A DNA stretch of 44,683 bases from Hellea sp. (lineage in GTDB: Bacteria > Pseudomonadota > Alphaproteobacteria > Caulobacterales > Maricaulaceae). A program made the position numbers and the translations under genes. Numbering within the stretch: the stretch's first letter is position 1; the number at the start of each line of letters is the position of its first letter. The notes under the pieces are model-generated. The model searched no databases, was not told where the DNA came from, and was given only the letters and a program-made list of their open reading frames with translations. The stretch is taken from assembly GCA_020628425.1 (NCBI GenBank), contig JAHDEZ010000019.1, positions 1 through 44,683 on the forward strand. Reading direction: 5' to 3'. Shown here one piece after another: positions 8,209 to 16,257 of this stretch.

Positions 8209-9921
8209 TTAGAAGCGCGCTTTCAGTCCAATATTGATCGCGTGGGCTTCCGTATCCTGATTAGATACATTCTGTGGATTAACAAAAGGTATGAAGCCTT
8301 TATTATAAACATATTCGGCCCCCACTTCGAGATAAGGGGAGATCGGATATTCCACACCCAAAACATGTTGCTGGTTCTTCTTCCAGCTGGTCACAGTCTG
8401 GCCGCTTGGGTCCAGAATGCTGCGGCCTTGGAAATCATCCCCAATATTGCCCCATGAACCCACAGCAGAAATGGCGATACGCTTGCCGTTGGGCAGCATG
8501 GGTTTAATGCGAGCCTGAGCTGTCAAAACTTCCAGGTTTTGGTCGAAATTGATATTGTTGATGTCAGTTGTTGAGCCGGTAGGATCCACTAAATATTGTG
8601 GAAGAGGCGTTCCGTCCGGCGTTTGCGGGATAGCTGCCGCCCAAGGCTCCAATGTTGTTGTATATTCGACCATAGCATCGAAGAAGTCACTGTTATATTC
8701 GGCAAAACCCGTGACGACACTATTGCGATACTGGATGAAGTTCGCCGGTGGATTTCCGTTTTGGATGCCTCGGAATGTATGCGCGGTCCAGTTATTGCGG
8801 TAAATCGAGTCGTGTAGATAACCACCACCGACAGTGAACGCGCCTTTGTCGCCCAGCAGGAATTCTTTTTCGATATTAAAGGCAAAGTTTTTGAGATCGT
8901 TTTCCGCATCCGCATAGGCGACACGAAGTTGGCGGCCGCCGGAAAAGGCAGATGCCGAGATCTTGAAACCATGGTCATAGTAGCCCAATTCCAAAACCGG
9001 CTGGTCGGAAACGGCCCAGAAATAGTGTTGGGCTTCTGTGTGAGTAAACGGGTTATAGCCGTCGAAATTACCGAAATCGATGGTCTTGCGACCGAAGGCG
9101 GCGTAAAACGGCATCTTCTCCAAATTACCCAGGACAACGAAAGCTTTTCTGAGTTGGAATTCTTCCTGCTCACCTGGATATTCCGTTTCAGAATATTCTG
9201 GTTGCAGATAAACAGTTGTCCAGTCTCCGAAGGAACCTGTGAAAGCCAGAGCGGCATTGTTGATGGCAAAAACGCCTGAATCTGTTTCCGTATTCGCTGT
9301 AAAGAACGGGAAACGCGACAGAATAGGGAACTGGCCGGCAGTATCGGTTTTCTGATACATAAATCCGCCTTTAAGTCCGGCGCCGATTGTCAGCGAGTTT
9401 TTGGGCAAAACGCCATTGGCGCGGTTTACCAAAAGTGTAACGGATTTACCTGTCGTATTTTCCTGCCAGTCCAGCATATCGCGAGTATGGTAGGGATTCG
9501 TTTGGATGGTTGCGCCGCCGATCTGGAAATGACGTCCGATATCTCCATGAAATTTATTGGCGGCGTCCTGACTATAGGTAACACCGTGAGTTGTCGCCAG
9601 GCCTCGCAGACCCTGACTGTTTGTCTCTGACGCGACATAGGTATAGGTTCCGTCTGGCATTTGATAATAAACGGGCTGAGGGGCCTGTGTTTGCACGGGC
9701 GCAGACGGGTAGTGCGCGACCTCTTTATGCGCAACTGGCTGCTGTACAGAATAAGATGTATGGTTCTGCGAGGACGCATACACATAAGGTTGCGAGACGC
9801 CTTCATATTGCGCTGGAAAATAGCCGCGCAAGGCGGTTGAATTGTTCTCCGCAACAACGGGCAGGCCAAAAGTAATTGCCGCTGTGCCCGCTAATAAGGA
9901 TATTTTCATTAAAGATTTCAC
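8209..9921 (-). CDS. Outer-membrane beta-barrel porin, LbtU/DUF3573-like
   Basis: A 570-residue exported protein. I choose the GTG at 9921 because GGAGG lies 5 bases upstream; the ATG at 9909 is an alternative. An N-terminal signal peptide (MKISLLAGTAAITFGLPVVA) is followed by a Tyr/Gln/Pro-rich linker. A barrel follows, with alternating aromatic strands such as YLQPEYSETEY, FYAAFGRKTIDFGNFDGYN and ELGYYDHGFKISASAFSGG, and it ends ...IGLKARF with a terminal Phe, the usual outer-membrane insertion signal. The 'AFGRK..DFG.FDGYNPFTHT...YFW' region recalls LbtU-type siderophore porins (DUF3573). That assignment is tentative; the barrel prediction is firm. It begins 10 bases after the regulator gene, with no room for its own promoter. 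Confidence 0.75.
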   Translation of the reverse strand: MKSLMKISLLAGTAAITFGLPVVAENNSTALRGYFPAQYEGVSQPYVYASSQNHTSYSVQQPVAHKEVAHYPSAPVQTQAPQPVYYQMPDGTYTYVASETNSQGLRGLATTHGVTYSQDAANKFHGDIGRHFQIGGATIQTNPYHTRDMLDWQENTTGKSVTLLVNRANGVLPKNSLTIGAGLKGGFMYQKTDTAGQFPILSRFPFFTANTETDSGVFAINNAALAFTGSFGDWTTVYLQPEYSETEYPGEQEEFQLRKAFVVLGNLEKMPFYAAFGRKTIDFGNFDGYNPFTHTEAQHYFWAVSDQPVLELGYYDHGFKISASAFSGGRQLRVAYADAENDLKNFAFNIEKEFLLGDKGAFTVGGGYLHDSIYRNNWTAHTFRGIQNGNPPANFIQYRNSVVTGFAEYNSDFFDAMVEYTTTLEPWAAAIPQTPDGTPLPQYLVDPTGSTTDINNINFDQNLEVLTAQARIKPMLPNGKRIAISAVGSWGNIGDDFQGRSILDPSGQTVTSWKKNQQHVLGVEYPISPYLEVGAEYVYNKGFIPFVNPQNVSNQDTEAHAINIGLKARF

Positions 9922-9931
9922 AAGTGCCTCC

Positions 9932-11383
9932 TTACGCGCTGCGAACGTCATCGACGTCCACACCATGTTCCCGTACTTTTCGATAAAGTGTTGAGCGGCC
10001 AATGCCCAAGCGTCGGGCGATTTCCGACATATGACCGTCATAATTGTTGATGGCGAATTCGATGAGGTCTCTTTCGATTTCATCTAAGGACCGCAAGTGG
10101 CCGTCTCTGTCGAGAAATCTGACTTTCTCATCGGGCTCATTATCAATTTTGTTCTGAATCAGTGCCGATAGGCCGCCATCGCCTTTGGTCGCGAACCCGG
10201 GTAATTCACCGGAAATTTGTGGGAAGTCCTGAGGCTCCAATGTTTGTCCATTGGAGAGGATCATGGCTCTGAATATCGAGTTTTCAAGCTGTCTGACATT
10301 GCCGGGCCACTCATAGGATTTGAGCATGTCCAAAGTCTCGCGGCTCGCCCCATTCACGCTCATGCGTTCTTGGGCGTTGAAGCGACGGATAAAGTGGTCG
10401 AGCAGGGCGCCTATATCCTCTTTACGCTCCCGGAGCGATGGTACTTGGATAGGGAAGACGTTGAGTCTGTAATAGAGATCTTCTCGGAAAGTATCGTTTT
10501 TAACGCTTTCGGCCAGATCACGATTAGTCGCGGAGATGATGCGAACATCAACAGCCACAGGACGTTTGGAGCCGATAGGGTCGACTTCGCCTTCTTGCAG
10601 GACACGCAGGAGTTTGACTTGCATGTCCAGAGGTAATTCACCGACTTCGTCCAAGAAAAGCGTACCTGAAGTAGCTTCCTGAAATTTACCCAGATGTTTA
10701 GCATTGGCCCCGGTAAAGGAGCCTTTTTCATGACCAAATAGAATACTCTCAACCAGATTTTCAGGGATGGCCCCGCAATTCACGGTCACAAATGGCCGCT
10801 CTGCACGTTCAGAGGCGCCTTGAATGGCGCGGGCTATGACTTCCTTACCAACACCGGACTCACCTGTTATCAAAATTGGAATATTGGCCTTGGCACCACG
10901 TTCCCCCATAGCAACAACCGCGCGCATGGAAGAGGCGCTTCCGACTAGATCATCAAATGTCAGATTACCGGTACTGGTTTTCTTTAAACGGGTGACTTCG
11001 CCGACCAGTGTGTTGAGTTCCAGCGCATTACGAATAGATACAACGATGCGTTCGGGGCTGGCGGGTTTAACAATAAAATCTCTTGCACCAGTTTGCATGG
11101 CATTGACGACCGTGTCGATGCTGCCTTTGCCCGTTAAAACAATAACCGGGAGTTCCGGGCGCTTTTCTGACAGATTTTGCAGTGTTTCCATCCCGTCAAG
11201 ACCGGGCATGACAAGATCCAGCAAAACAACATGGATGTTTTTGCCGTCAGTGCCAAAAATCATCGACAGGGCCGTGTCGCCGCTATCCGCCTGTAATGTA
11301 GAAAACCCACTTTTCTCGACAACAGCCTGTATCAAGCGACGTTGCGTCGGATCATCGTCTACGATGAGTACCGTTTTACCCAT
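9932..11383 (-). CDS. NtrC-family sigma-54-dependent response regulator
   Basis: A 483-residue response regulator. The receiver domain has DDD at 9-11, phospho-acceptor D56 and K106. The AAA+ domain has Walker A GESGVGKE at 174-181, the sigma-54 contact loop as GSFTGA at 221-226 (canonical GAFTGA) and Walker B FLDE. A Fis-type helix-turn-helix lies near 450-478 (MSEIARRLGIGRSTLYRKV). It would activate sigma-54 promoters when phosphorylated. No cognate kinase gene is nearby. The downstream porin gene starts 10 bases after the stop, so the two are probably co-transcribed. The leader holds a CCGGA-TTTT-TCCGG dyad (11422-11435). Confidence 0.92.
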   Translation of the reverse strand: MGKTVLIVDDDPTQRRLIQAVVEKSGFSTLQADSGDTALSMIFGTDGKNIHVVLLDLVMPGLDGMETLQNLSEKRPELPVIVLTGKGSIDTVVNAMQTGARDFIVKPASPERIVVSIRNALELNTLVGEVTRLKKTSTGNLTFDDLVGSASSMRAVVAMGERGAKANIPILITGESGVGKEVIARAIQGASERAERPFVTVNCGAIPENLVESILFGHEKGSFTGANAKHLGKFQEATSGTLFLDEVGELPLDMQVKLLRVLQEGEVDPIGSKRPVAVDVRIISATNRDLAESVKNDTFREDLYYRLNVFPIQVPSLRERKEDIGALLDHFIRRFNAQERMSVNGASRETLDMLKSYEWPGNVRQLENSIFRAMILSNGQTLEPQDFPQISGELPGFATKGDGGLSALIQNKIDNEPDEKVRFLDRDGHLRSLDEIERDLIEFAINNYDGHMSEIARRLGIGRSTLYRKVREHGVDVDDVRSA

Positions 11384-11603
11384 AATTCATTCACCATTTT
11401 GTAAGGCTATTTCGCCCTCGGCCGGATTTTTCCGGTCTCTAAGCGTCGCAATATGGGACAAATCCGTAAAAATGTTCTTAAGGCGCACAATTTTTTTGGC
11501 CCTGTGACAGCAGGACGCTTGAGAGGGCTCTGACCTCGTGTTAGAAACCGCTGAAATTGATTTGCCTGATATTTGATGAGGGCATAGCAGACAGGGATTA
11601 AAA

Positions 11604-11909
11604 ATGGGTGGAGCACATTCAGATTACAAACGCGGAGATATGGAAGTTTCCGCGCAACGTGGCACATTTGACGGCTTTATGGGCTTTACCGTTTACGGCG
11701 GCGCGCTCATCGCATTGATGCTTATCTTCGCGATTTTAACCGTTGGCGGGGTTGGCCTGAGCTGGTTCCCAGCTTTGATTATTTCCCTGGTGCTTGGAAT
11801 TATCGTCGGTGCAGTATTGAAATTGGATGCAGCCTGGTTTGCGTCCATTACCATCCTGGCCGTATTGACAGGATTGGTCTGCTTTATTGTGGGCTTGTTC
11901 ACGGGATAA
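11604..11909 (+). CDS. aa3-type cytochrome c oxidase subunit IV-like small membrane protein
   Basis: A 101-residue protein. Its N-terminus, GDMEVSAQRGTFDGFMGFT, matches the short alphaproteobacterial aa3 oxidase subunit IV (COX4_pro_2) pattern of an acidic/His head, 'TF.GF' and a TM helix. Here three hydrophobic segments follow (about 28-47, 50-68, 74-100), longer than the one-helix classic subunit. In many alphaproteobacteria such a gene sits directly upstream of the transhydrogenase operon, as here (55 bases before pntAA). The start ATG has AGGGA upstream. Whether it joins the oxidase or serves the transhydrogenase membrane domain is unknown. Confidence 0.75.
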   Translation: MGGAHSDYKRGDMEVSAQRGTFDGFMGFTVYGGALIALMLIFAILTVGGVGLSWFPALIISLVLGIIVGAVLKLDAAWFASITILAVLTGLVCFIVGLFTG

Positions 11910-11964
11910 AACAAACATAACATACAGCGCATGACGATTTCCCAAAAAATATAAGGATAACTGG

Positions 11965-13092
11965 GTGAAAATTGCTGTATTGAAGGACGCGGGTGGCGAT
12001 GAAGCTCGCGTTGCGGCGACACCGGAAACGGTGAGCGGCTATGTGAAAACTGGACACAGTGTAACTGTGGTCAAGGGCGCTGGCGCGGCGGCCGATTTTT
12101 CGGATAATGATTACAAAGAGGCCGGGGCGACTTTGTCGGCCAGCAACACAGCCGCCGCAAAGGGCGCTGATTTGGTCATGTCCATTACAGGTGGCGACAA
12201 GAAACTGGTCGCCAGCCTTAAAAAAGGCGCTGGTATTACGGGCCTCTTAAATCCAACCGATAATCCTGATTATGCCAAGGCTTGCGCGAAAGCGGGCGTT
12301 ACAGCCTATGCCTTGGAATACATTCCGCGTATTTCCCGCGCGCAAAGCATGGACGTCTTGTCGTCTCAATCCAATCTGTCTGGCTATCGGGCCGTCATTG
12401 AGGCAGGCTCTATATATGGCCGCGCCTTTCCCATGATGATGACGGCTGCAGGCACAGTTGCTCCGGCCAAAGTCTTTATTATGGGGGCTGGTGTTGCCGG
12501 TCTTCAGGCTATCGCAACGGCCAGGCGTCTGGGGGCGGTGACGACAGCGACCGATGTGCGTCCGGCGGCAAAGGAACAAGTCGGGTCTTTGGGGGCGAAA
12601 TTTATCGCCGTCGAAAATGAAGAATTCAAAGAGGCGGAAACTGCCGGTGGCTATGCGAAACAAATGTCCGCCGAGTATCAGCAGCTGCAAGCCGAATTGA
12701 CGGCCAGCCACCTGACCAAGCAGGATATTGTTGTTACAACCGCGCTGATACCGGGTCGTCCAGCCCCGCGCCTCATCGACAAGAAAATGATCGACACGAT
12801 GAAAGCGGGCTCTGTGATTGTCGACATGGCGGTCGAACGCGGCGGCAATGTTGAAGGCTCCAAGCCGGGCGAAATCGTGACAACTAAAAACGGTGTGAAA
12901 ATCGTTGGACTGTTGAACTGGCCATCCAGAATGGCGGCGGACAGTTCCAATATGTTTGCGCGCAACCTCAAAAATTTCCTGCCGCTCGTGACGGCAGAAG
13001 ACGGGAGCTACGCCCCGGACTGGGACGATGAAATCATCAAAGGTTGCGCTTTGACGCGCGATGGTGAAGTCGTCCACGAACGCCTGAAATAA
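11965..13092 (+). CDS. pntAA: NAD(P) transhydrogenase alpha subunit 1 (soluble domain I)
   Basis: A 375-residue NAD(H)-binding domain I of the Re/Si-specific proton-translocating transhydrogenase. It contains AGVTAYALEYIPRISRAQSM, the alanine dehydrogenase/PNT N-domain signature. The Rossmann segment GAGVAGLQAIATARRLGA is followed by TTATDVRP. A GTG start is preceded by AAGGA. The three-polypeptide arrangement (alpha1, alpha2, beta) is the Rhodospirillum type rather than the fused E. coli PntA. The complex uses the proton gradient to reduce NADP+ with NADH at the inner membrane. pntAB follows after 10 bases. Confidence 0.96.
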   Translation: MKIAVLKDAGGDEARVAATPETVSGYVKTGHSVTVVKGAGAAADFSDNDYKEAGATLSASNTAAAKGADLVMSITGGDKKLVASLKKGAGITGLLNPTDNPDYAKACAKAGVTAYALEYIPRISRAQSMDVLSSQSNLSGYRAVIEAGSIYGRAFPMMMTAAGTVAPAKVFIMGAGVAGLQAIATARRLGAVTTATDVRPAAKEQVGSLGAKFIAVENEEFKEAETAGGYAKQMSAEYQQLQAELTASHLTKQDIVVTTALIPGRPAPRLIDKKMIDTMKAGSVIVDMAVERGGNVEGSKPGEIVTTKNGVKIVGLLNWPSRMAADSSNMFARNLKNFLPLVTAEDGSYAPDWDDEIIKGCALTRDGEVVHERLK

Positions 13093-13102
13093 GGAGGCAG
13101 AC

Positions 13103-13435
13103 ATGTTATCTATGCTTATTATGGCAGCCGCGAGCGGTGTCAGCCCAATTGTCTTTCAGCTGACAATTTTCGTTCTGGCGATTTTCGTCGGCTATTATGT
13201 GGTCTGGTCCGTGACCCCGGCGCTCCACACACCATTAATGGCTGTGACCAATGCCATTTCATCGGTGATTATTGTGGGTGCGCTAGTTGCGGTTTCTGCC
13301 GGTGCGTCCGAAGCCGGTAATGATATTTCAACCTGGACGGGGGGTGCAGCCGTTGCCCTTTGTGCCGTGAATATTTTCGGTGGCTTTCTGGTCACCCAGC
13401 GCATGCTCGCCATGTATAAGAAGAAGCAGAAGTAG
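13103..13435 (+). CDS. pntAB: NAD(P) transhydrogenase alpha subunit 2 (membrane part)
   Basis: A 110-residue protein with three to four hydrophobic helices (about 15-33, 45-68, 78-100). It contains TPALHTPLMAVTNAISSVIIVGAL in two readable blocks, the conserved PntA membrane domain signature. The start has GGAGGCAGAC-ATG. It provides part of domain II of the proton channel and lies 10 bases after pntAA and 9 bases before pntB. Confidence 0.95.
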   Translation: MLSMLIMAAASGVSPIVFQLTIFVLAIFVGYYVVWSVTPALHTPLMAVTNAISSVIIVGALVAVSAGASEAGNDISTWTGGAAVALCAVNIFGGFLVTQRMLAMYKKKQK

Positions 13436-13444
13436 GGGGCGGAG

Positions 13445-14878
13445 ATGACTTTATCAGCAAATCTTTCGGCCGCGCTTTATACAGTTTCTGCCGTTCTCTT
13501 TATTCTGGCTCTACGCGGGCTTTCATCACCTGAAACCTCGCGTCGAGGTAACCTCTTCGGTATGGTTGGTATGGCGATCGCTATTGTCACCACCCTTTTG
13601 AGCGACAAGTTTGCGCTTGATGCCAATAATATGTTCCCGGTCTTTGTTATTCTGGGGGGATTGGCTGTTGGCGGTATAGCGGGGGCTATTATCGCCCGCA
13701 AAATTCCGATGACAGATATGCCGCAGCTGGTGGCAGCGTTTCACTCTTTGGTTGGGCTTGCGGCCGTTTTAGTGGCTGTTGCCGCTTATTACAGTCCTGA
13801 AGCCTTCGAAATCGGTATTCCGGGTGAAGCCGGTAAGATCAAAGGCTTTAGCCTGCTTGAGCTCTCTCTGGGGGCGGGTATAGGCGCTTTGACCTTTACG
13901 GGGTCTGTGATTGCCTTTGCCAAACTCAACGGAAACATGTCCGGTGCGCCTATCTTGTTGCCGGCGCGTCATTTGCTCAATATCGCCATGGGTGTGGGCG
14001 TGGCCTTCCTGATTGGCATGCTGATGAAAGCCGAAGGCGGTCTTGAAAATGCCTGGATGATCTGGGCCATCATAGGACTGACGCTTGCGCTTGGGATTAC
14101 GCTCATTATTCCGATCGGCGGGGCGGATATGCCCGTTGTCGTGTCTATGCTGAATTCCTATTCTGGCTGGGCGGCGGCAGCGCTTGGTTTCACCTTGTCT
14201 AATTTGGCATTGATCGTTGTGGGCGCGCTGGTTGGCTCATCAGGTGCTATTCTCTCTTATATTATGTGTAAGGGCATGAACCGGAATTTCTTCTCGGTCA
14301 TTCTGGGTGGCTTTGGCGGTGAAACAGCTGCCGCTTCTGGAGATCGCGAGCAAAGACCTGTGAAACGCGGCAGCGCCGAAGATGCAGCTTTCATTATGAA
14401 AAACGCATCCAAGGTCATCATCGTTCCTGGATATGGTCTGGCGGTGGCGCAAGCACAGCACGCCGTGCGTGAAATGGCGGATGCGCTGAAGGAAGAAGGC
14501 GTCGAAGTGGATTACGCTATTCACCCGGTCGCGGGCCGTATGCCAGGGCATATGAACGTATTGCTGGCCGAAGCCAATGTTCCTTATGATGAGGTGTTTG
14601 AGCTTGAAGATATCAATTCGGAATTTGCCAATGCGGATGTGGCCTTTGTTATCGGCGCCAATGACGTGACAAACCCGGCGGCGAAAACGGACCCTCAAAG
14701 CCCGATTGCCGGCATGCCTATTCTGGATGTGGACAAGGCGACCACAATTCTATTTGTGAAGCGGTCTTTGTCGCCCGGTTATGCAGGGATTGATAACGAC
14801 CTATTCTATGATGACAAAACCATGATGTTATTGTCAGACGCCAAGAAAATGGTCGAAGAAATCATAAAGGCGCTTTAA
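13445..14878 (+). CDS. pntB: NAD(P) transhydrogenase beta subunit
   Basis: A 477-residue protein with an N-terminal membrane domain of about nine helices. The NADP(H)-binding domain III starts near residue 310. Signature segments are VPGYGLAVAQAQHAVREMAD, HPVAGRMPGHMNVLLAEA, VIGANDVTNPAA and KRSLSPGYAGIDN. All the residues expected for NADP binding in domain III appear present, and length is normal. It is last in the operon; its stop codon lies inside the loop of the terminator. Confidence 0.97.
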   Translation: MTLSANLSAALYTVSAVLFILALRGLSSPETSRRGNLFGMVGMAIAIVTTLLSDKFALDANNMFPVFVILGGLAVGGIAGAIIARKIPMTDMPQLVAAFHSLVGLAAVLVAVAAYYSPEAFEIGIPGEAGKIKGFSLLELSLGAGIGALTFTGSVIAFAKLNGNMSGAPILLPARHLLNIAMGVGVAFLIGMLMKAEGGLENAWMIWAIIGLTLALGITLIIPIGGADMPVVVSMLNSYSGWAAAALGFTLSNLALIVVGALVGSSGAILSYIMCKGMNRNFFSVILGGFGGETAAASGDREQRPVKRGSAEDAAFIMKNASKVIIVPGYGLAVAQAQHAVREMADALKEEGVEVDYAIHPVAGRMPGHMNVLLAEANVPYDEVFELEDINSEFANADVAFVIGANDVTNPAAKTDPQSPIAGMPILDVDKATTILFVKRSLSPGYAGIDNDLFYDDKTMMLLSDAKKMVEEIIKAL

Positions 14879-14891
14879 TAGCGCCTTTTTT
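14866..14891 (+). terminator. Terminator overlapping the pntB stop codon
   Basis: AAAGGCGC (14866-14873), loop TTTAATA containing the TAA stop, GCGCCTTT (14881-14888), then more T. The final coding bases of pntB form the ascending stem. The convergent soxR gene ends at 14891, so the terminator also abuts that reading frame. Confidence 0.88.
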
Positions 14892-15328
14892 CAGGGCTTG
14901 TCACCAATCAAGTAACGCGGACCAGAACCTTTCAACGCGGCTCGGTCATTTTCATTATAAATTCCGCAGACCTTCAGCGAAAGACAGCCGCATCCTATAC
15001 ATCCGTCCAACTTGTCGCGCAGGCGGGTAAGGCCTTCAATACGGGCGTTGATCTCATTTTTAAAGTTCCGGCTTATTTTTGCCCAGTCCTGCTTGGTTGG
15101 GGTACGATTGTCGGGCAGGCGGTTCAGCTGCGCTTGAATTTCCGCCAGAGAGAAGCCAAGTTTTTGGGCAATAATAATAAAGGAAATGCGTCGGATATCT
15201 GACGCTTCGAAGACCCGTTGCCCGCCTCGATTACGTTCCGAAGAGACAAGGCCTTTCTCTTCGTAAAAGCGAATAGCTGATACGGATATGCCCGTGCGTT
15301 CAGCGACTTTTCCGATTAAAAATCCCAT
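14891..15328 (-). CDS. soxR: Redox-sensing transcriptional regulator SoxR
   Basis: A 145-residue MerR-family regulator started at ATG 15328; an upstream in-frame extension from 15361 would run into the operator and is rejected. Residues 1-70 form the winged helix (IGKVAERTGISVSAIRFYEE, then GLVSSERNRGGQRVF), followed by a dimerisation helix. The [2Fe-2S] ligands CIGCGCLSLKVC are C110, C113, C115 and C121, spacing identical to E. coli SoxR. It senses redox-active compounds or superoxide and activates promoters with long spacers by DNA distortion. A near-consensus SoxR box lies in the divergent gap with the VOC gene. Confidence 0.96.
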   Translation of the reverse strand: MGFLIGKVAERTGISVSAIRFYEEKGLVSSERNRGGQRVFEASDIRRISFIIIAQKLGFSLAEIQAQLNRLPDNRTPTKQDWAKISRNFKNEINARIEGLTRLRDKLDGCIGCGCLSLKVCGIYNENDRAALKGSGPRYLIGDKP

Positions 15329-15352
15329 CAAAAATTCCTGTAAATAATCGCT

Positions 15353-15383
15353 TGACCTCAACTTAACTTGAGGTCTTAGCGTG
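15353..15383 (+). promoter_or_regulatory. SoxR box in a 19-bp-spacer promoter
   Basis: CCTCAACTTAACTTGAGG (15356-15373) differs by one base from the SoxR consensus CCTCAAGTTAACTTGAGG. It lies between a -35 TTGACC (15353-15358) and a -10-like TAGCGT (15378-15383), exactly 19 bases apart, the unusual spacing of MerR/SoxR-type promoters. It points at the VOC gene, whose ATG is 32 bases downstream of the -10. Confidence 0.9.
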
Positions 15384-15414
15384 CGAACATTGAAAAAGCA
15401 AATTGGAGGCTTTT

Positions 15415-15855
15415 ATGACTGTAGCAACTTTGGAACACGTCAATGTAACTGTATCGAACCCTCGAAAAACGGCCGAGTTTCTATGCCGTGTCTTTAACTG
15501 GCATATTCGGTGGCATGGACCGAGCAGTAGTGGCGGGACCACCTATCATGTGGGCAATAAAGCGGGTTATCTAGCCGTCTATAGCGGTGGCAATTCAAAG
15601 AAGCCTCACGGCGACAGTGGTGGCCGGGTTAACGGACTTAATCACATCGCCATTGTCGTGGACGATTTGGATGCAATAGAAAGCAAGGTGAAGTCTGAGG
15701 GCATTCACACCCATAATCACGGTGATTATGAGCCGGGGCGCAGATTTTATTTCCACGATGATGACGGCATTGAATTTGAAATTGTCAGCTATCCCGGGGA
15801 AAGCTTTTGGGCTCGAATGGGCGAAATCGCCAGAAGTGGAATGATGCGCAATTGA
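15415..15855 (+). CDS. VOC/glyoxalase-fold protein, probable SoxR target
   Basis: A 146-residue protein from ATG 15415 (GGAGG six bases upstream). The vicinal oxygen chelate fold is recognisable: LEHVNVTVSNPRKTAEF at the start, NHIAIVVDDLDAIESK in the middle, and the strand DDDGIEFEIVSYPGE near the end. The likely metal ligands are H8, the His of NHIAI and the Glu of FEIV. The family includes glyoxalases, dioxygenases and resistance proteins; the substrate cannot be told. Its promoter carries a SoxR box, so a role in detoxifying redox-cycling compounds or their products is inferred. It ends immediately beside the convergent DksA-like gene. Confidence 0.85.
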   Translation: MTVATLEHVNVTVSNPRKTAEFLCRVFNWHIRWHGPSSSGGTTYHVGNKAGYLAVYSGGNSKKPHGDSGGRVNGLNHIAIVVDDLDAIESKVKSEGIHTHNHGDYEPGRRFYFHDDDGIEFEIVSYPGESFWARMGEIARSGMMRN

Positions 15856-16188
15856 TCAGCGCGCACATTTCACACAAAGCGGCACAGCCGGGTCGATTTC
15901 AAGGCGTTTGTGACCGATCCGTTCGTCACAGGTGACACAATATCCATAGTCACCTGTTTCGAGCCGTTCCAGTGCCGCGTCTATTTTGACAATCTGACGG
16001 CGTCTAGCCCGTTCCTGCGCCATATCCATGGCCTGAACCTGCAAGCTGTCCATCCGAGACAGTCGCCCCACACTTTGCTGGTCGAGTTCGATGGGTTTGC
16101 GGTTATCTGATGCGTCTGCGCTCAAGCGCTCAAGCTCATTACGCAGGGCGATGAGTTTCGCCTTCACCAAATCTTCGTCAAATTTCAT
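15856..16188 (-). CDS. Small DksA/TraR-family C4 zinc-finger protein
   Basis: A 110-residue protein with an N-terminal helical hairpin and a C-terminal C4 zinc finger, CVTC (84-87) and CVKC (105-108). The DGYGYCxxC-type context reads LETGDYGYCVTCDERIGHKR. It is shorter than E. coli DksA (151) and resembles the TraR/YbiI-like members, which bind the RNA polymerase secondary channel. Whether it mediates ppGpp-type control is inference. The gene abuts the convergent VOC gene (stop codons at 15853-15855 and 15858-15856) and is divergent from the ABC transporter. Confidence 0.88.
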   Translation of the reverse strand: MKFDEDLVKAKLIALRNELERLSADASDNRKPIELDQQSVGRLSRMDSLQVQAMDMAQERARRRQIVKIDAALERLETGDYGYCVTCDERIGHKRLEIDPAVPLCVKCAR

Positions 16189-16257
16189 AAGAAAATCCTA
16201 GCAAATTCCTGCGCCATTGTGCAATCTCCCCAATGGGAGCAACAAAGCGCGGCAAGA

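Noticed and set aside
10824..11507. Long open frame (227 codons) on the plus strand opposite the NtrC-type gene
   Set aside because: It lies entirely opposite a gene with clear receiver and AAA+ motifs, and its translation is Ser/Thr-rich low-complexity shadow sequence.
12247..13104. Open frame of 285 codons on the minus strand opposite pntAA
   Set aside because: Antisense to a strongly conserved enzyme; the peptide is His/Arg-rich without any domain pattern.
15329..15361. Eleven-residue N-terminal extension of SoxR
   Set aside because: It would place coding sequence inside the SoxR operator; the ATG at 15328 gives the normal family N-terminus.
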